Assembly: GCA_021741155.1 (NCBI GenBank)
Contig: JAIOYP010000013.1
Coordinates: 24,802-88,801, forward strand
Length of the DNA: 64,000 bases
Origin: Flavobacteriales bacterium
GTDB lineage: Bacteria > Bacteroidota > Bacteroidia > UBA10329
Reading direction: 5' to 3'
How positions within the stretch are numbered: position 1 is the first letter of the stretch; every line of letters starts with the position of its first letter. Of this stretch, positions 40,814 through 51,565 are shown piece after piece. Under the pieces are notes generated by a model that worked only from the letters and a program-made list of their open reading frames with translations, made no database searches and was not told the DNA's origin. The position numbers and the translations under genes are program-made.

Positions 40814-43800
40814 ATGAAAAACCAACTCTCCGCCTTTTTCGTTTCAGCTCCGCTGAACTTACGTTTCTCTTTTTTCCTTTTTCTCATCTCTTCCACGCTG
40901 TGCGTGGCTCAGACCAGCCGCAGTTGGAACGGCTCGGTGAGCAATGACTGGCATACGGCTGCCAACTGGACTCCGAGCGGAGTGCCGGGCACGGTGGATC
41001 ATGTGACCATCAATAATGCGACACGGTATCCTGTGCTAGGGGCAAACGACACGATCAATAATCTGACGTTGTATACCGATACACTTGATCTTGGTGGATT
41101 TGAACTACGTGTTCAAGGCAGATACGACATTTGGTGGGGGTTCATGACCAACGGTATTCTTGATATCGATGGGACAACAACTTCGAATCAAATTTTAGAC
41201 TCCGAGTTCAATGTGGAAATTCGGATTAGCTCTGCGCAAACTGCTTGGTTGAGAAACACCTTTCTAGATTCGGTCTCATTCACGTACATCGGTGGTCATA
41301 CCGCTCAGGTAGGAGGGAACACCTTCAGCTCCGGACTGTACATTTCGGCACATGGTCCGATAATGTTCGGAAGTTCTGCGCCTGATACGTTTGCAATAGG
41401 ACTTACAGCGGATATCGGAACCGTTGGCGTGTCCGATGGAGGTATTGTCCGTTTCGGGTATTCCAGTGCGGGTAATTATTGTGGTGGGGATATGGTGCTC
41501 AATGTATTGAGCCCAAGCCATTACAAGTTTTTCTGGCTTGCTTCTGTGGATTATCCCACCTCCACATTTGACCTATATGGAGATCTGGTAGTCTCCTGTT
41601 TGGGGCTGTGGACCTCGGGGATGACGCTGTTTCCGGGTTTTACGCAACATGATGGGGACATTCGGGTGGGGGCATACGGATACCATAACGGATTCTTGAC
41701 CATTAGGTCTCAGCATCTTGGGGCTGGTCTTATTGACCTCTCTGGAATGAGCAGTACGGCAAGTGTTCTATTCCAAGCGGCTACGATTGCTCCAGAAGTG
41801 TATATCCCCGACTCAATACCAGTAAAACTACTGAACTCGGTGTTTAATGGCCAAGTCTCCTGTTATAGGTTTACCGATTGCTATGGAAATCATTTTAACG
41901 GTAAAACGTACCTAACGCCATTTACCAATACCATGAAAGGAAATGTTTTTGCTGATTCAACCTTCATTACCCGCAATATTGCTTCGGACATGTTCTTCGG
42001 GTTTTGGGTGCCCGACACATTCCTTGCACCACTGACGCTTAATTTAGAGGCGGCATGTAATTTTTATGCTGCTGAGGGCACCCCTGGGATGTATTTTGGG
42101 GGTGATGTGATAATGAACAGCCGCTCGGGCAACATCAGCAAAGGCTTTCTTGTGGGAGGAGGGTACTCCTCTGGATCGGCCACTTTCATGGGAGACATCA
42201 TACTCAGTTCCGACAGTGGTTCCGGTGCTTTACAAGTCAATGCAGGCGCCACCGTACATCAGGGTGTAATCCGTGCTGGGGATGGGGGAATCCTTTCGGG
42301 TGCCATCAGCCTTAATAAATATACCCAAACCACAAGCGGGGTAATGGACTTACGAGGGCTTTCAAGTAGTGCCCTTACGATTACAAATTCAAACATTGCC
42401 GCCTCGGTGCTCAGGGATGGTGCCACAGCCGTATCGCTCAGCAATTCCACTTTCCAAAATGAGGTAGATATAGAAGGTTCAAGCCTGTCTGTCATCAACA
42501 GCAAGTTCCATGGCACCACCCGTTTGGAGAAAACGGGTGCTGTTAATAATGCCAACGGAGGCAACAAATTCTACGGCACCACCACCATTGAGAACAGTAG
42601 TAGTGGTACGTACCTCTATTGGGGCAGCACGGCAGACACCATTCTTGGCAACCTTACCCTTATAAATAGGAGCAGCCAGCCATTGTGGATGAATTACAAC
42701 ACGGCCGGGTTCTATGGTGGAGACATCACTTTGGACGGGGACAGTCTGCGCATTATCCGTTTGGGCAGTAGTACCGCAGGAAAGAAGGCCATCTTCAACG
42801 GCAGTGGCGACCAGCATCTTTATATTAACGAGCCTGACCTTAATGTACAGTTTTACCGCGCACAAGTGAACAAGAGCGGTGGGCGGTTGAAGGTGCATGA
42901 CAACATTACGGTGAGTTACGAACTTGCCCTGACGGACGGGATCATTGAAATGGACCCTAGCGCCAACTCAGGGCAGGGTGCGGTGATAACCCTCAACGAT
43001 AATGTGCTGCCAACGGCATCCAACGCCAACTACATTGAAGGCAAGGTGAAAAAGGTGGGCAATGATGCCTTTACGTTTCCTGTGGGGAGGAATGGGCATT
43101 ATAGGCCTATTGGGATGAGTGCTCCGAGTAATACAACGTTTGCCTACACGGCAGAATACCTGAACGAGAACGTTCATGCGGTGCATGATACCAGTGCTAC
43201 GGAACCGACCATCTCTCAGATAAGCACCAACGACTATTGGACACTGACGCGGAATGTGGGTACAAGCAACGTGAGCGTTACCCTTAGCTGGGATGATATG
43301 AGCTGCGAGATCTCTGACCTCGGTGATCTGCTGGTGGCCGCTTGGGATTCTTCTGCAAGCGAGTGGGTCGATTATGGCAATGGTGGAACCACGGGAGACA
43401 CCGTGTCCGGTACGATTGTAAGCAATGGCGTGGTGAGCGATTACATCGCTTTTGCATTGGCAACGGACGATTCGTTTGAGTGTGTGCCTTGCGTGGCTTA
43501 TGCGGGTGAGGACACGACCCTGTTGCTCTTACAACGTTACGTTCTTGGTGGGGATTCCGTGCCGGGAAACCTCTATGCTTGGACCCCATCCGATTATCTG
43601 AACTATGATTCGGTGTTCAACCCGACCCTACAGTTTCCTGATAGTCTGACGGAAAATGGAATCTATCTGATTCAGGTGGAGGTTGAAAATAGTCAGGGGT
43701 GTGTTGCTACGGATGAGGTGGAAGTTTCGCTTACAGCAAAATATCCATGGGCATTAAACCCCATGAACATCAATTCTCTCAACGCCAATTACTACAGCAT

Positions 43801-46800
43801 TCGTGATTCTATGGATACTTACTTCGCCACGTTTCCTGTAGATACGGCTGAGGACGGAGAATATCCGCGCTATATGAAATGGAGAAACTTTTGGCGCCAT
43901 AGGGTTGATTTTGGTGATGAAAAGTTGCGTGGTAGCCTTAGCGAGGCTAATCGCCTTTTTGCGAAGTCTTTAGCCGATGGAGAGAATTTATGTCTTCAAA
44001 ACACTTCACAAGATCTGTACTGGAAACCTTTGGGAGAACAGCGCATGGAAACAGCGAGTATGGGACTCATTAGTGATGCTTGGGTTGATACAGACGATTA
44101 CAAAACATTGATTGTTGCTCCAAGAGGTGGTGGGTTATTTAAGACAGATGATGCCATGGCAGCTGAGGTTCAATGGCAATGTATAACGGACGCTGACCAT
44201 GTGCCAGCTTCTGGGTTTGGAGTAATGGCCGTGTCTTCAGATGCTGAGGTCATCGTAACTTCATCCAGACCCACGTTATGGACTCACAACTACTTTGCGG
44301 GAGTTTATTATACAACTGATGGAGGCGATACTTGGGAAAGCAGTGAGTTTCCTGACTTCGACCAGTATGGCAGTATTTCTGGTTCTAAACAAGCGGTTAG
44401 GGATCTTTTAATGATTGAAGCTCCTCTAGGAAACCGTAAGATTGTGGCACTCACCTCTTCACGTATTTACGTTTCAGATGATGATGGTGCCACATTTGAA
44501 CCCTTTCATTTCAATCTTGGTACAGACCCCGCATTTTGGACCGACCATGGGTTTCTTGACATGGAACTGGATTCAAGAGCGGCAAACGACCCCGATTATC
44601 AATACACCGTTTGGATTGGTGGGCTGGAGAAGCATGCCATTACTGGGCACAATGTACCAAGTGTTTATGAAATCGAAATCCCAAACACTTCCAATCCAAG
44701 TGGTTTTGTTTCCGCGAATTTTGGATCAAACTTGACTCGCTTTAACCCAAATGACAATTTTCATTCTGACCTAGGAGTCCGTCTTGAACACACAGGTGGC
44801 AGTCTGTATGTTTATTACCATCCATCGGGTTCTCTGACACAAAATATTATTCGCGTAATCGACAAATTCAATGAAAGCTCAACAACATTTATCAACTTCT
44901 ACGAGACCGCCTACGCTTGGTCTGAACAACTAGAAATTTCACCGGATGGAACTCGGATGTACATGGAGCCTAATAATTCTGCTGGACCTCTTCCTGGCAC
45001 TTTGGTATATGCTGACAGAACCTTGTGCAGACTTGATCTTGTTGGTGCAATTTGGGAAGCGCGAAAAATGAATTGGGATTACTGGGGGAATATTAACCCT
45101 AACACGCATGCAGATATTAGACGAATTCTGGTTGAATGGGGCGAAAATGGAAATCCCGATAAACTGGTGGTCGGACATGATGGTGGTATTTGCTACTCAA
45201 CTCCTGGAACAGGGATGGGGAATTCCTACATTCCTAATTGGCAGAATAAAAACGGTAGTGGTCTGAACAATCAGGAAATGTTCTCGGTGTCGGTTCAGCT
45301 GGATGAAAAGGAAGTGGCCTATTTTGCTTCTCAGGATAATAATGGTAGTGTATTTAGAGGGTCGGACTCTGGACTGGATTATCCTTGGCAGAATCTTGGG
45401 GTGAATAATAACACATTTCGCGGTGACGGATATGACCTTATTTTTAATCAAGATGATTTTACTGTACCAGTCCAGCATGAATTTCTTTCAAATGGCGGTT
45501 ATTCACCGTACTTTGGTGGATGTTCCGTACTTGACCAAAACTCTAATTGTGTTTATCCAGGTCATACTGCAATGATGAATGTTGATTCGGACAACTTCCT
45601 TTACTTTGGTTATCATGATGTGATGAAATATGATTTTGACGTGTCACCAAATCTTCAAACGGGAATCCGTTTATCAGATTTTCAAACAGACTTCCCTTCA
45701 ACCTCAGATGCATTGCGTGTCATACATGTTCCATACTATCAAAACAGTATCATATATGCGGCTAAAGATGGGGCAGCAAATCAAGGCCCATCGCTTCCAA
45801 TGCAGAAAAAATTATTCAAGTGTACAAATTGTGACGGTTCAGGCCCATACAATTGGATAGACATAGGCCAAAACCTAGATGTGCTTGCCTCTCCACAAAT
45901 CACACAACTACCCCAAACCTCCAATAACGCTACTCACCCATTGGCCTTCTATGGAATTACGGATGTTACAACAAATCCTTATAATGCGGATAAGGTATGG
46001 GTGTCATTCAACGGCTTTAACTCTATCGGAAACTCTCGGGTATTCATGTCTTTGGACGGTGGAGTAAGTTGGTACGAGTACTCGGATGGACTTCCACAGT
46101 TTCCAATAAATCGTATCATTTACCAAGAAGGGTCAAACGATCTGCTATACGCAGCAACGGATGTTGGGGTATATTATCGTGATGCGTCTATGGACGCGGC
46201 AGGTGGTGGTTGGCAATGCTTTAGCAATGACCTTCCGATATGTGCGGTGTCTGACCTTGAAATTGATTACTGCGAACAAAAATTGTATGCTTCAACCTTA
46301 GGTCGCGGTGCTTGGATCGTTGACCTTATCGAGCACGGAACCGATACCGAAATCGTAGTCAACTCGGATCAGACATGGGATTCAGACAGAAGGATACGGC
46401 AAACCGTGATCACTGTCGAATCCGGCAATACTCTGACCATAGAGGCGCAGATAAAACTTCCAGTAGATGCGAAAATTGTTGTTGAGCCAGGTGCTAAACT
46501 AATCCTTGATGGTGGAACACTTACCTGTCTGTGTGGCATGTGGCAAGGCATCCAACTCCACGGCACCGACAACAACAACCAGAGTTGGCCGAACTCGGCC
46601 TACCATGGCATTGTGGAGCTAAAGAACGGAGCCATCATTGAACACGCCAAGGTGGGCATCGACCTTATTGACAACCTTACAGGCGATGATGCCGGAGGAG
46701 GAATTGTGAAGGCATCTACCGAGAGTATCATCCGCAACTGCGCCAAGGGCGTGGCCTTTGGGCCATTCAATAAGCATACGAACCTCAGTTCATTCAACGA

Positions 46801-48907
46801 TGTGACTTTCCTCTGCGACCAACCCTTGCAGGATGACAGTTACAATGGCCGGGGAACGGGGCAGTTCGTGTCTATTTGGGGCACGTATGGCATCAGCTTC
46901 ACCAATTGCACATTTGAGTTCGACCACGACAATGCAGCATTCGCCACCGAACTGACACATGACCTGTGGCCTACGGGCATCAACAGTGCTTTCGGGGGCT
47001 ACAAGTTGCTTGGCACAGACCTGACAAGCGGCAACAAGTTCCTCAACCTGCAGAACGGTATCAGCAGCTATAGTTATTGGGGATTGAGAGATAGGGTGCA
47101 TTCGCAGTACAGCACCTTCAGCAATGTTTACCGAAATGCCTTTATCGCTGGTAACGCTTACCCGAAGATGATCTATAGCGATCACAACTTGCCAGATTGG
47201 GACCATGCGTATCAGGTTCCGTCTTACGGGTTTATGGGTAATCTCAATTGGAAGTTTGACCTTTTCGAGAATAGTTATGACCCCATGGCAGGAACAGATG
47301 TTCAAGTAGGTGTCATTATTGATGGAGCAACCGCCATCAACTTTACCGCCATCAATAGCGGCACGGTACAGCACAACTATTTTACAGACATGTTTGCCGG
47401 CACCCAGACCGAGGAGAACAACCTGGTGGTGCAGATAAAGTGTAACGCGTATGATGGCAATGGCCTCGACTGGGCGGTGAACCCGCAGTCTCAGGGCTTT
47501 TTGCAGGATCAGGGGACGATGTGTCCAAGTGACCCTTTTAGTACAGATGGCGTACGTGCTGGCAATACCTTTGAAAATGCCTTGGGTTCTTACAATATCT
47601 ACGATTTCAATTTGCAGGATCAATCCGTATATTACGCTGCAGGAGGTAGTAATGCCAATACTTTTCCTGGTAATCCTATTGTAATGAATGATGTGTTCCA
47701 AGTGGTAAATTGCGTGATGACGCCATCAGATCCATCTTGCGATCCTGTAATCATTGGCCCACATGATTGGGATGTCAGAAGAAGGTCAAGTCAGGATAGC
47801 TGGTCTGGTAAGATGGAAGACCTTACTAATTTGGAAGCAAACATTGATAGCGGCCAAACCCAACTGCTGCTAGACACCATTGCCGACCTAAGCACCAACG
47901 ATGCTGTACTCGCCTCTGTGCTTCTGAATCATAGTCCATTGTCCGATACTGTGCTGGTGTCTTACGTTGCACGTGCTAGCGTGGCTCCGGCCAACTTTCA
48001 GAACGTGATGCTCAGAAACGTGCCTTCATCACGCACGGTATGGGAGGCATTGAGCACAAAACTTGTCGGGGCAAAGGATGATTGGATCCCAGTATGGGAT
48101 ACCCTGCAGGTGGCACAGAGCGGCAATCCGGGTGTAAGTACCGCTACTTCACTCAACCGCGAAATACGCTATCACGGTGGTCTAACCCATCAGTATGCGG
48201 ACGAAGTGGTGGCATACTATGTCGATAACGATGAGCTGGATAGTGCCAAGGCGTACATGGACACTGTGAATCTATATCCGCTGCGTTTGGCCTTACTGGG
48301 AACTGAGTTGAGCGAGGGAAATTGGGACGAGGCCGATAGTAGTTTGGCCAAGCTCCCATTGGTCACAACCAATGACACCGCCATCTATGACCTGTTCGAT
48401 ATGCTTATCGGTCTTGGAAGGGACACACTGACCATTTTGAACATGAACAGTTCCGACTCGCTCCGTGTATGGCAGATAGCCGCAGACACCACTCTAGACG
48501 CATCGGTGATGGCGAAAGGTATTCTCACCGTGCTGCTTGATACCATGTTCTTCGAGCGGCCCGAAACGATACCCGGAGCACCAAGCGAGAAACGGGGTCA
48601 GGAAGAAGAACAAGATGAGGAGGTTGTCCAATCGCCTACGGAAACAGATTATTTCAAAGTTTATCCGAACCCATTCTCAACTACGACCACCATTGAATAC
48701 AATCTTGGCAAGGACTGCGAACTTGGCTGTGAGGTACGGATTTACGACCTTCAAGGGCGTATAATCTTAAAACGGATGCTCTGGGCCGATAGCGGAAAAG
48801 GCCGAATTGATGTGGAAATGTCAGGCTACAGCAACGGAGTGTACTATTGTGCGTTGTATGGAAGCAATCAATTACTTCAGACAGAGAAACTTATCTTGCT
48901 AAAATGA
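40814..48907 (+). CDS. Giant T9SS cargo protein (2697 residues)
   Basis: A signal peptide (to about ISSTLCVAQ) leads into a beta-helix region that begins SRSWNGSVSNDWHTAANWTPSGVP and runs to about residue 850. A short Cys-containing PKD-like joint follows. The region from about 1030 to 1840 contains BNR/propeller-type repeats (GVYYTTDGGDTWESS, RVFMSLDGGVSWYEY, LGRGAWIVDL). Next comes a right-handed helix region with KIVVEPGAKLILDGGTL, then an alpha-helical, Asp/Ser/Leu-rich domain from about 2316. It ends in a T9SS type A sorting domain (YFKVYPNPFSTTTTIEYNL...). It is probably a very large cell-surface or secreted protein. Its last ~380 residues are duplicated downstream. Confidence 0.9.
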   Translation: MKNQLSAFFVSAPLNLRFSFFLFLISSTLCVAQTSRSWNGSVSNDWHTAANWTPSGVPGTVDHVTINNATRYPVLGANDTINNLTLYTDTLDLGGFELRVQGRYDIWWGFMTNGILDIDGTTTSNQILDSEFNVEIRISSAQTAWLRNTFLDSVSFTYIGGHTAQVGGNTFSSGLYISAHGPIMFGSSAPDTFAIGLTADIGTVGVSDGGIVRFGYSSAGNYCGGDMVLNVLSPSHYKFFWLASVDYPTSTFDLYGDLVVSCLGLWTSGMTLFPGFTQHDGDIRVGAYGYHNGFLTIRSQHLGAGLIDLSGMSSTASVLFQAATIAPEVYIPDSIPVKLLNSVFNGQVSCYRFTDCYGNHFNGKTYLTPFTNTMKGNVFADSTFITRNIASDMFFGFWVPDTFLAPLTLNLEAACNFYAAEGTPGMYFGGDVIMNSRSGNISKGFLVGGGYSSGSATFMGDIILSSDSGSGALQVNAGATVHQGVIRAGDGGILSGAISLNKYTQTTSGVMDLRGLSSSALTITNSNIAASVLRDGATAVSLSNSTFQNEVDIEGSSLSVINSKFHGTTRLEKTGAVNNANGGNKFYGTTTIENSSSGTYLYWGSTADTILGNLTLINRSSQPLWMNYNTAGFYGGDITLDGDSLRIIRLGSSTAGKKAIFNGSGDQHLYINEPDLNVQFYRAQVNKSGGRLKVHDNITVSYELALTDGIIEMDPSANSGQGAVITLNDNVLPTASNANYIEGKVKKVGNDAFTFPVGRNGHYRPIGMSAPSNTTFAYTAEYLNENVHAVHDTSATEPTISQISTNDYWTLTRNVGTSNVSVTLSWDDMSCEISDLGDLLVAAWDSSASEWVDYGNGGTTGDTVSGTIVSNGVVSDYIAFALATDDSFECVPCVAYAGEDTTLLLLQRYVLGGDSVPGNLYAWTPSDYLNYDSVFNPTLQFPDSLTENGIYLIQVEVENSQGCVATDEVEVSLTAKYPWALNPMNINSLNANYYSIRDSMDTYFATFPVDTAEDGEYPRYMKWRNFWRHRVDFGDEKLRGSLSEANRLFAKSLADGENLCLQNTSQDLYWKPLGEQRMETASMGLISDAWVDTDDYKTLIVAPRGGGLFKTDDAMAAEVQWQCITDADHVPASGFGVMAVSSDAEVIVTSSRPTLWTHNYFAGVYYTTDGGDTWESSEFPDFDQYGSISGSKQAVRDLLMIEAPLGNRKIVALTSSRIYVSDDDGATFEPFHFNLGTDPAFWTDHGFLDMELDSRAANDPDYQYTVWIGGLEKHAITGHNVPSVYEIEIPNTSNPSGFVSANFGSNLTRFNPNDNFHSDLGVRLEHTGGSLYVYYHPSGSLTQNIIRVIDKFNESSTTFINFYETAYAWSEQLEISPDGTRMYMEPNNSAGPLPGTLVYADRTLCRLDLVGAIWEARKMNWDYWGNINPNTHADIRRILVEWGENGNPDKLVVGHDGGICYSTPGTGMGNSYIPNWQNKNGSGLNNQEMFSVSVQLDEKEVAYFASQDNNGSVFRGSDSGLDYPWQNLGVNNNTFRGDGYDLIFNQDDFTVPVQHEFLSNGGYSPYFGGCSVLDQNSNCVYPGHTAMMNVDSDNFLYFGYHDVMKYDFDVSPNLQTGIRLSDFQTDFPSTSDALRVIHVPYYQNSIIYAAKDGAANQGPSLPMQKKLFKCTNCDGSGPYNWIDIGQNLDVLASPQITQLPQTSNNATHPLAFYGITDVTTNPYNADKVWVSFNGFNSIGNSRVFMSLDGGVSWYEYSDGLPQFPINRIIYQEGSNDLLYAATDVGVYYRDASMDAAGGGWQCFSNDLPICAVSDLEIDYCEQKLYASTLGRGAWIVDLIEHGTDTEIVVNSDQTWDSDRRIRQTVITVESGNTLTIEAQIKLPVDAKIVVEPGAKLILDGGTLTCLCGMWQGIQLHGTDNNNQSWPNSAYHGIVELKNGAIIEHAKVGIDLIDNLTGDDAGGGIVKASTESIIRNCAKGVAFGPFNKHTNLSSFNDVTFLCDQPLQDDSYNGRGTGQFVSIWGTYGISFTNCTFEFDHDNAAFATELTHDLWPTGINSAFGGYKLLGTDLTSGNKFLNLQNGISSYSYWGLRDRVHSQYSTFSNVYRNAFIAGNAYPKMIYSDHNLPDWDHAYQVPSYGFMGNLNWKFDLFENSYDPMAGTDVQVGVIIDGATAINFTAINSGTVQHNYFTDMFAGTQTEENNLVVQIKCNAYDGNGLDWAVNPQSQGFLQDQGTMCPSDPFSTDGVRAGNTFENALGSYNIYDFNLQDQSVYYAAGGSNANTFPGNPIVMNDVFQVVNCVMTPSDPSCDPVIIGPHDWDVRRRSSQDSWSGKMEDLTNLEANIDSGQTQLLLDTIADLSTNDAVLASVLLNHSPLSDTVLVSYVARASVAPANFQNVMLRNVPSSRTVWEALSTKLVGAKDDWIPVWDTLQVAQSGNPGVSTATSLNREIRYHGGLTHQYADEVVAYYVDNDELDSAKAYMDTVNLYPLRLALLGTELSEGNWDEADSSLAKLPLVTTNDTAIYDLFDMLIGLGRDTLTILNMNSSDSLRVWQIAADTTLDASVMAKGILTVLLDTMFFERPETIPGAPSEKRGQEEEQDEEVVQSPTETDYFKVYPNPFSTTTTIEYNLGKDCELGCEVRIYDLQGRIILKRMLWADSGKGRIDVEMSGYSNGVYYCALYGSNQLLQTEKLILLK

Positions 48908-50421
48908 AATCGTTGAATATCATAATCATAAAAGGATGGCTAATGGCCATCCTTTTACTTTTTCATACAGTTGTACGCGCACAGTCCATCCGGTACTCGA
49001 ATTTCTTTGATTCAAATTCAGGAGCAGAACTTTTGAAGGAAGCCACGGTTCTTAGCAATGGTTCGCTATTAGTTATCGGTGCAACGGGTAATTCAAACGG
49101 TAGTGGACACATCAAAACATTCAATCTGGTGGTGAACGATGATGGAGAACAGGAACACTCTCATGTAATTGAGTTTGCCTCAGGTCATTTTAATACTAAG
49201 GCGGTTGTACAATCAGAAGAGGGCGGGGGTATATATGCGGCCGGGTATATATGTGGCTATTCAACTACAAATTCTAGCACATGTGACTTTTTCATCTCCA
49301 AATTGGACGAAACAGGCGATACCCTTTTCACCAAGGTGATTGAACGACCCGACACGAGTGATTATCTGCTGGATATTGTACAGACCCGTGAGAACAAACT
49401 GCTGCTCATCGGTTGGACATACAATGACACCGTTGCCGTCAGTTCAGCAGCAGAACTGCTGTTCATAACTGTTGATACACTTGGCAATGAACTGAACCGT
49501 GTGATATGGGGAGGCGGTGGAACTGATTATGTCCATTCTGGTGTGGTTGTAAATGCTGAGGGCGATGTTCTTATGACAGGTTACACAAAGAGTTTTCCAT
49601 CTGTAAGTACTGGAAGAACTTGGGTTATCAGAACAGACAGCATAGGCAACGTGAAATGGCACAGAACATACAATGGTGTTGTAGGTGTTGGAAGCAGTGC
49701 GGCAGGAATATCATTGCTTCCTGACGGTAATCTGCTCGTTGCAGGAGGAAACAGCACATTCGGGTCTTCCAATTTTGGAGGAGACGGATCGCTTTTAAAA
49801 ATTGATACTGCTGGAAATCAGATATGGGCAAAGGAATATGAGGTTTTGGAAGGGCAGGGACTTTGGCACTGCAAGGGATTGGAGGACGGAACAATTGTTT
49901 CCTGTGGGGTATCGGTAGGCGATGACGGCAGTCAGGCCGGTTGGCTTATCAAAACTGATGCAGAAGGAGACACCCTTTGGACGAGGACTTACAATCCATC
50001 TTCGCTGATCGATTTTATCCGTTTCATGCTGGTGATGCCCAATGGTGATATTGTGATGCTGGGCAATGGACGTGCACCGGGAGAAGTGATACAGGATGGC
50101 TGGATTCTGAGAGTTGATAGTATGGGCTGCCTTGTTGAGAATTGTTTTAGTGTGGGAGTTGAAGAAATGGATGAAACAGGTTGGTTCTCCATTTATCCGA
50201 ACCCTGCACGCGATGTGGTGAAAATCGACCTTCAGCACTCCATTACGGGAGTTCAACATGTTTCAGTCACGGACGTGCTCGGTAGGGAACGGTTCAGCCT
50301 TTCTCCTTTTTCCCTATCAGAAACACTGGAGGTGAGCGATTGGCCTGATGGCATTTACCTGATTACACTGACAGATGAAGACGGTAGCAGATACACGGAA
50401 CGGTTGGTGGTGCGGCACTAA
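48904..50421 (+). CDS. T9SS-secreted propeller-like protein, copy 1
   Basis: The ATG at 48904 overlaps the giant gene's stop. The 505-residue product has a signal peptide (WLMAILLLFHTVVRAQ) and Gly-rich repeats of the type VIGATGNSNG, GGGGTDYVHSGVVVNAEGDVLMTGYTKS and DGNLLVAGG. These suit a beta-propeller (delta-60-like) fold. It ends in a T9SS type A domain (WFSIYPNPARDVVKID...). It is tandemly duplicated as the gene at 51562 and coupled to the giant gene. Confidence 0.85.
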   Translation: MKSLNIIIIKGWLMAILLLFHTVVRAQSIRYSNFFDSNSGAELLKEATVLSNGSLLVIGATGNSNGSGHIKTFNLVVNDDGEQEHSHVIEFASGHFNTKAVVQSEEGGGIYAAGYICGYSTTNSSTCDFFISKLDETGDTLFTKVIERPDTSDYLLDIVQTRENKLLLIGWTYNDTVAVSSAAELLFITVDTLGNELNRVIWGGGGTDYVHSGVVVNAEGDVLMTGYTKSFPSVSTGRTWVIRTDSIGNVKWHRTYNGVVGVGSSAAGISLLPDGNLLVAGGNSTFGSSNFGGDGSLLKIDTAGNQIWAKEYEVLEGQGLWHCKGLEDGTIVSCGVSVGDDGSQAGWLIKTDAEGDTLWTRTYNPSSLIDFIRFMLVMPNGDIVMLGNGRAPGEVIQDGWILRVDSMGCLVENCFSVGVEEMDETGWFSIYPNPARDVVKIDLQHSITGVQHVSVTDVLGRERFSLSPFSLSETLEVSDWPDGIYLITLTDEDGSRYTERLVVRH

Positions 50422-50427
50422 CTACCA

Positions 50428-51565
50428 ACATGATTGGGATGTCAGAAGAAGGTCCAGTCAGGATAGCTGGTCTGGTAAGATGGAAGACCTTACTAATTTG
50501 GAAGCAAACATTGATAGCGGTCAAACCCAACTGATGCTGGACACCATTGCCGACCTAAGCACCAACGATGCTGTCCTCGCCTCTGTACTTTTGAATCATA
50601 GTCCATTGTCCGATACTGTGCTGGTATCTTACGTTGCACGTGCCAGTGTGGCCCCAACCAATTTCCAGAACGTGATGCTCCAGAATGTGCCAACCTCTCG
50701 TCCCGTATGGGATGCCCTTAACACAAAGCTTGTCGGGGCAAAGGATGATTGGATTCCTGTGTGGGATACCCTGCAGGTGGCACAGAAGGGCAATCCGAGT
50801 GTAAGTACCGCTACTTCGCTCGACCGTGAGATACGCTACCATGGTGGTCTGACGCATCAGTATGCGGATGAAGTGGTAGCCTATTATATAGAGAATGATG
50901 CCTTGGACAGTGCTAAGGCATACATGGACACGGTGAATCTATATCCGCTGCGTTTAGCACTACTTGGTACTGAGTTGAGTGAAGGAAATTGGGATGAGGC
51001 GGACAGCAGTCTAGCTAAGCTTCCCCTTGTAACCGTGAATGATACGGCAATCTATGATCTGTTCGCGTTGATGATTGACCTTGGAAGAGACACGCTTACC
51101 ATCCTTGACATCGGTAGTTCTGATTCCCTGCGTGTTCAGCAGATAGCTGCCGATACCACATTGGATGCCTCGGTGATGGCAAAGGGTATTCTCACGGTAT
51201 TGCTCGATACCATGTTCTTCGAACGGCCTGAAACCATTCCTGGTGCTCCGAGCGAAAAACGCTCACAGGAGGAACCAGAGGAAATCACGCCTTCTCCCAC
51301 AGAGGCCAGTTACTTCAAAGCTTACCCAAATCCGTTTACGGGTGAAATTACCATTGAATATAGCCTGACTGAAGATTGTAAAGGTGGTTGCAGTTTACGT
51401 TTGACTGACATACAAGGTCGATTGGTGTTCCAGAAGCAGATAAATGGAGATGGTTCTGGAAGGTTTACCGTGGATATGCAGAGATATGAAACGGGTATGT
51501 ATATGTGTTCACTCTATGGTCAGAAACAATTACTACAGACGGCTCGCTTAGTTCGTATTCAATGA
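50428..51565 (+). pseudogene. Detached C-terminal copy of the giant T9SS protein
   Basis: From HDWDVRRRSSQDSWSG onward this frame is nearly the same as the last ~380 residues of the giant protein (from base 47761), including its T9SS domain. It has no signal peptide; the open frame can only start at 50375 inside the previous gene. Without export signals it cannot be a normal T9SS cargo. Differences from the parent fall mostly at third codon positions, which suggests the copy was, or is, under protein-level selection, or that it descends from a once complete paralogue. Confidence 0.8.
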
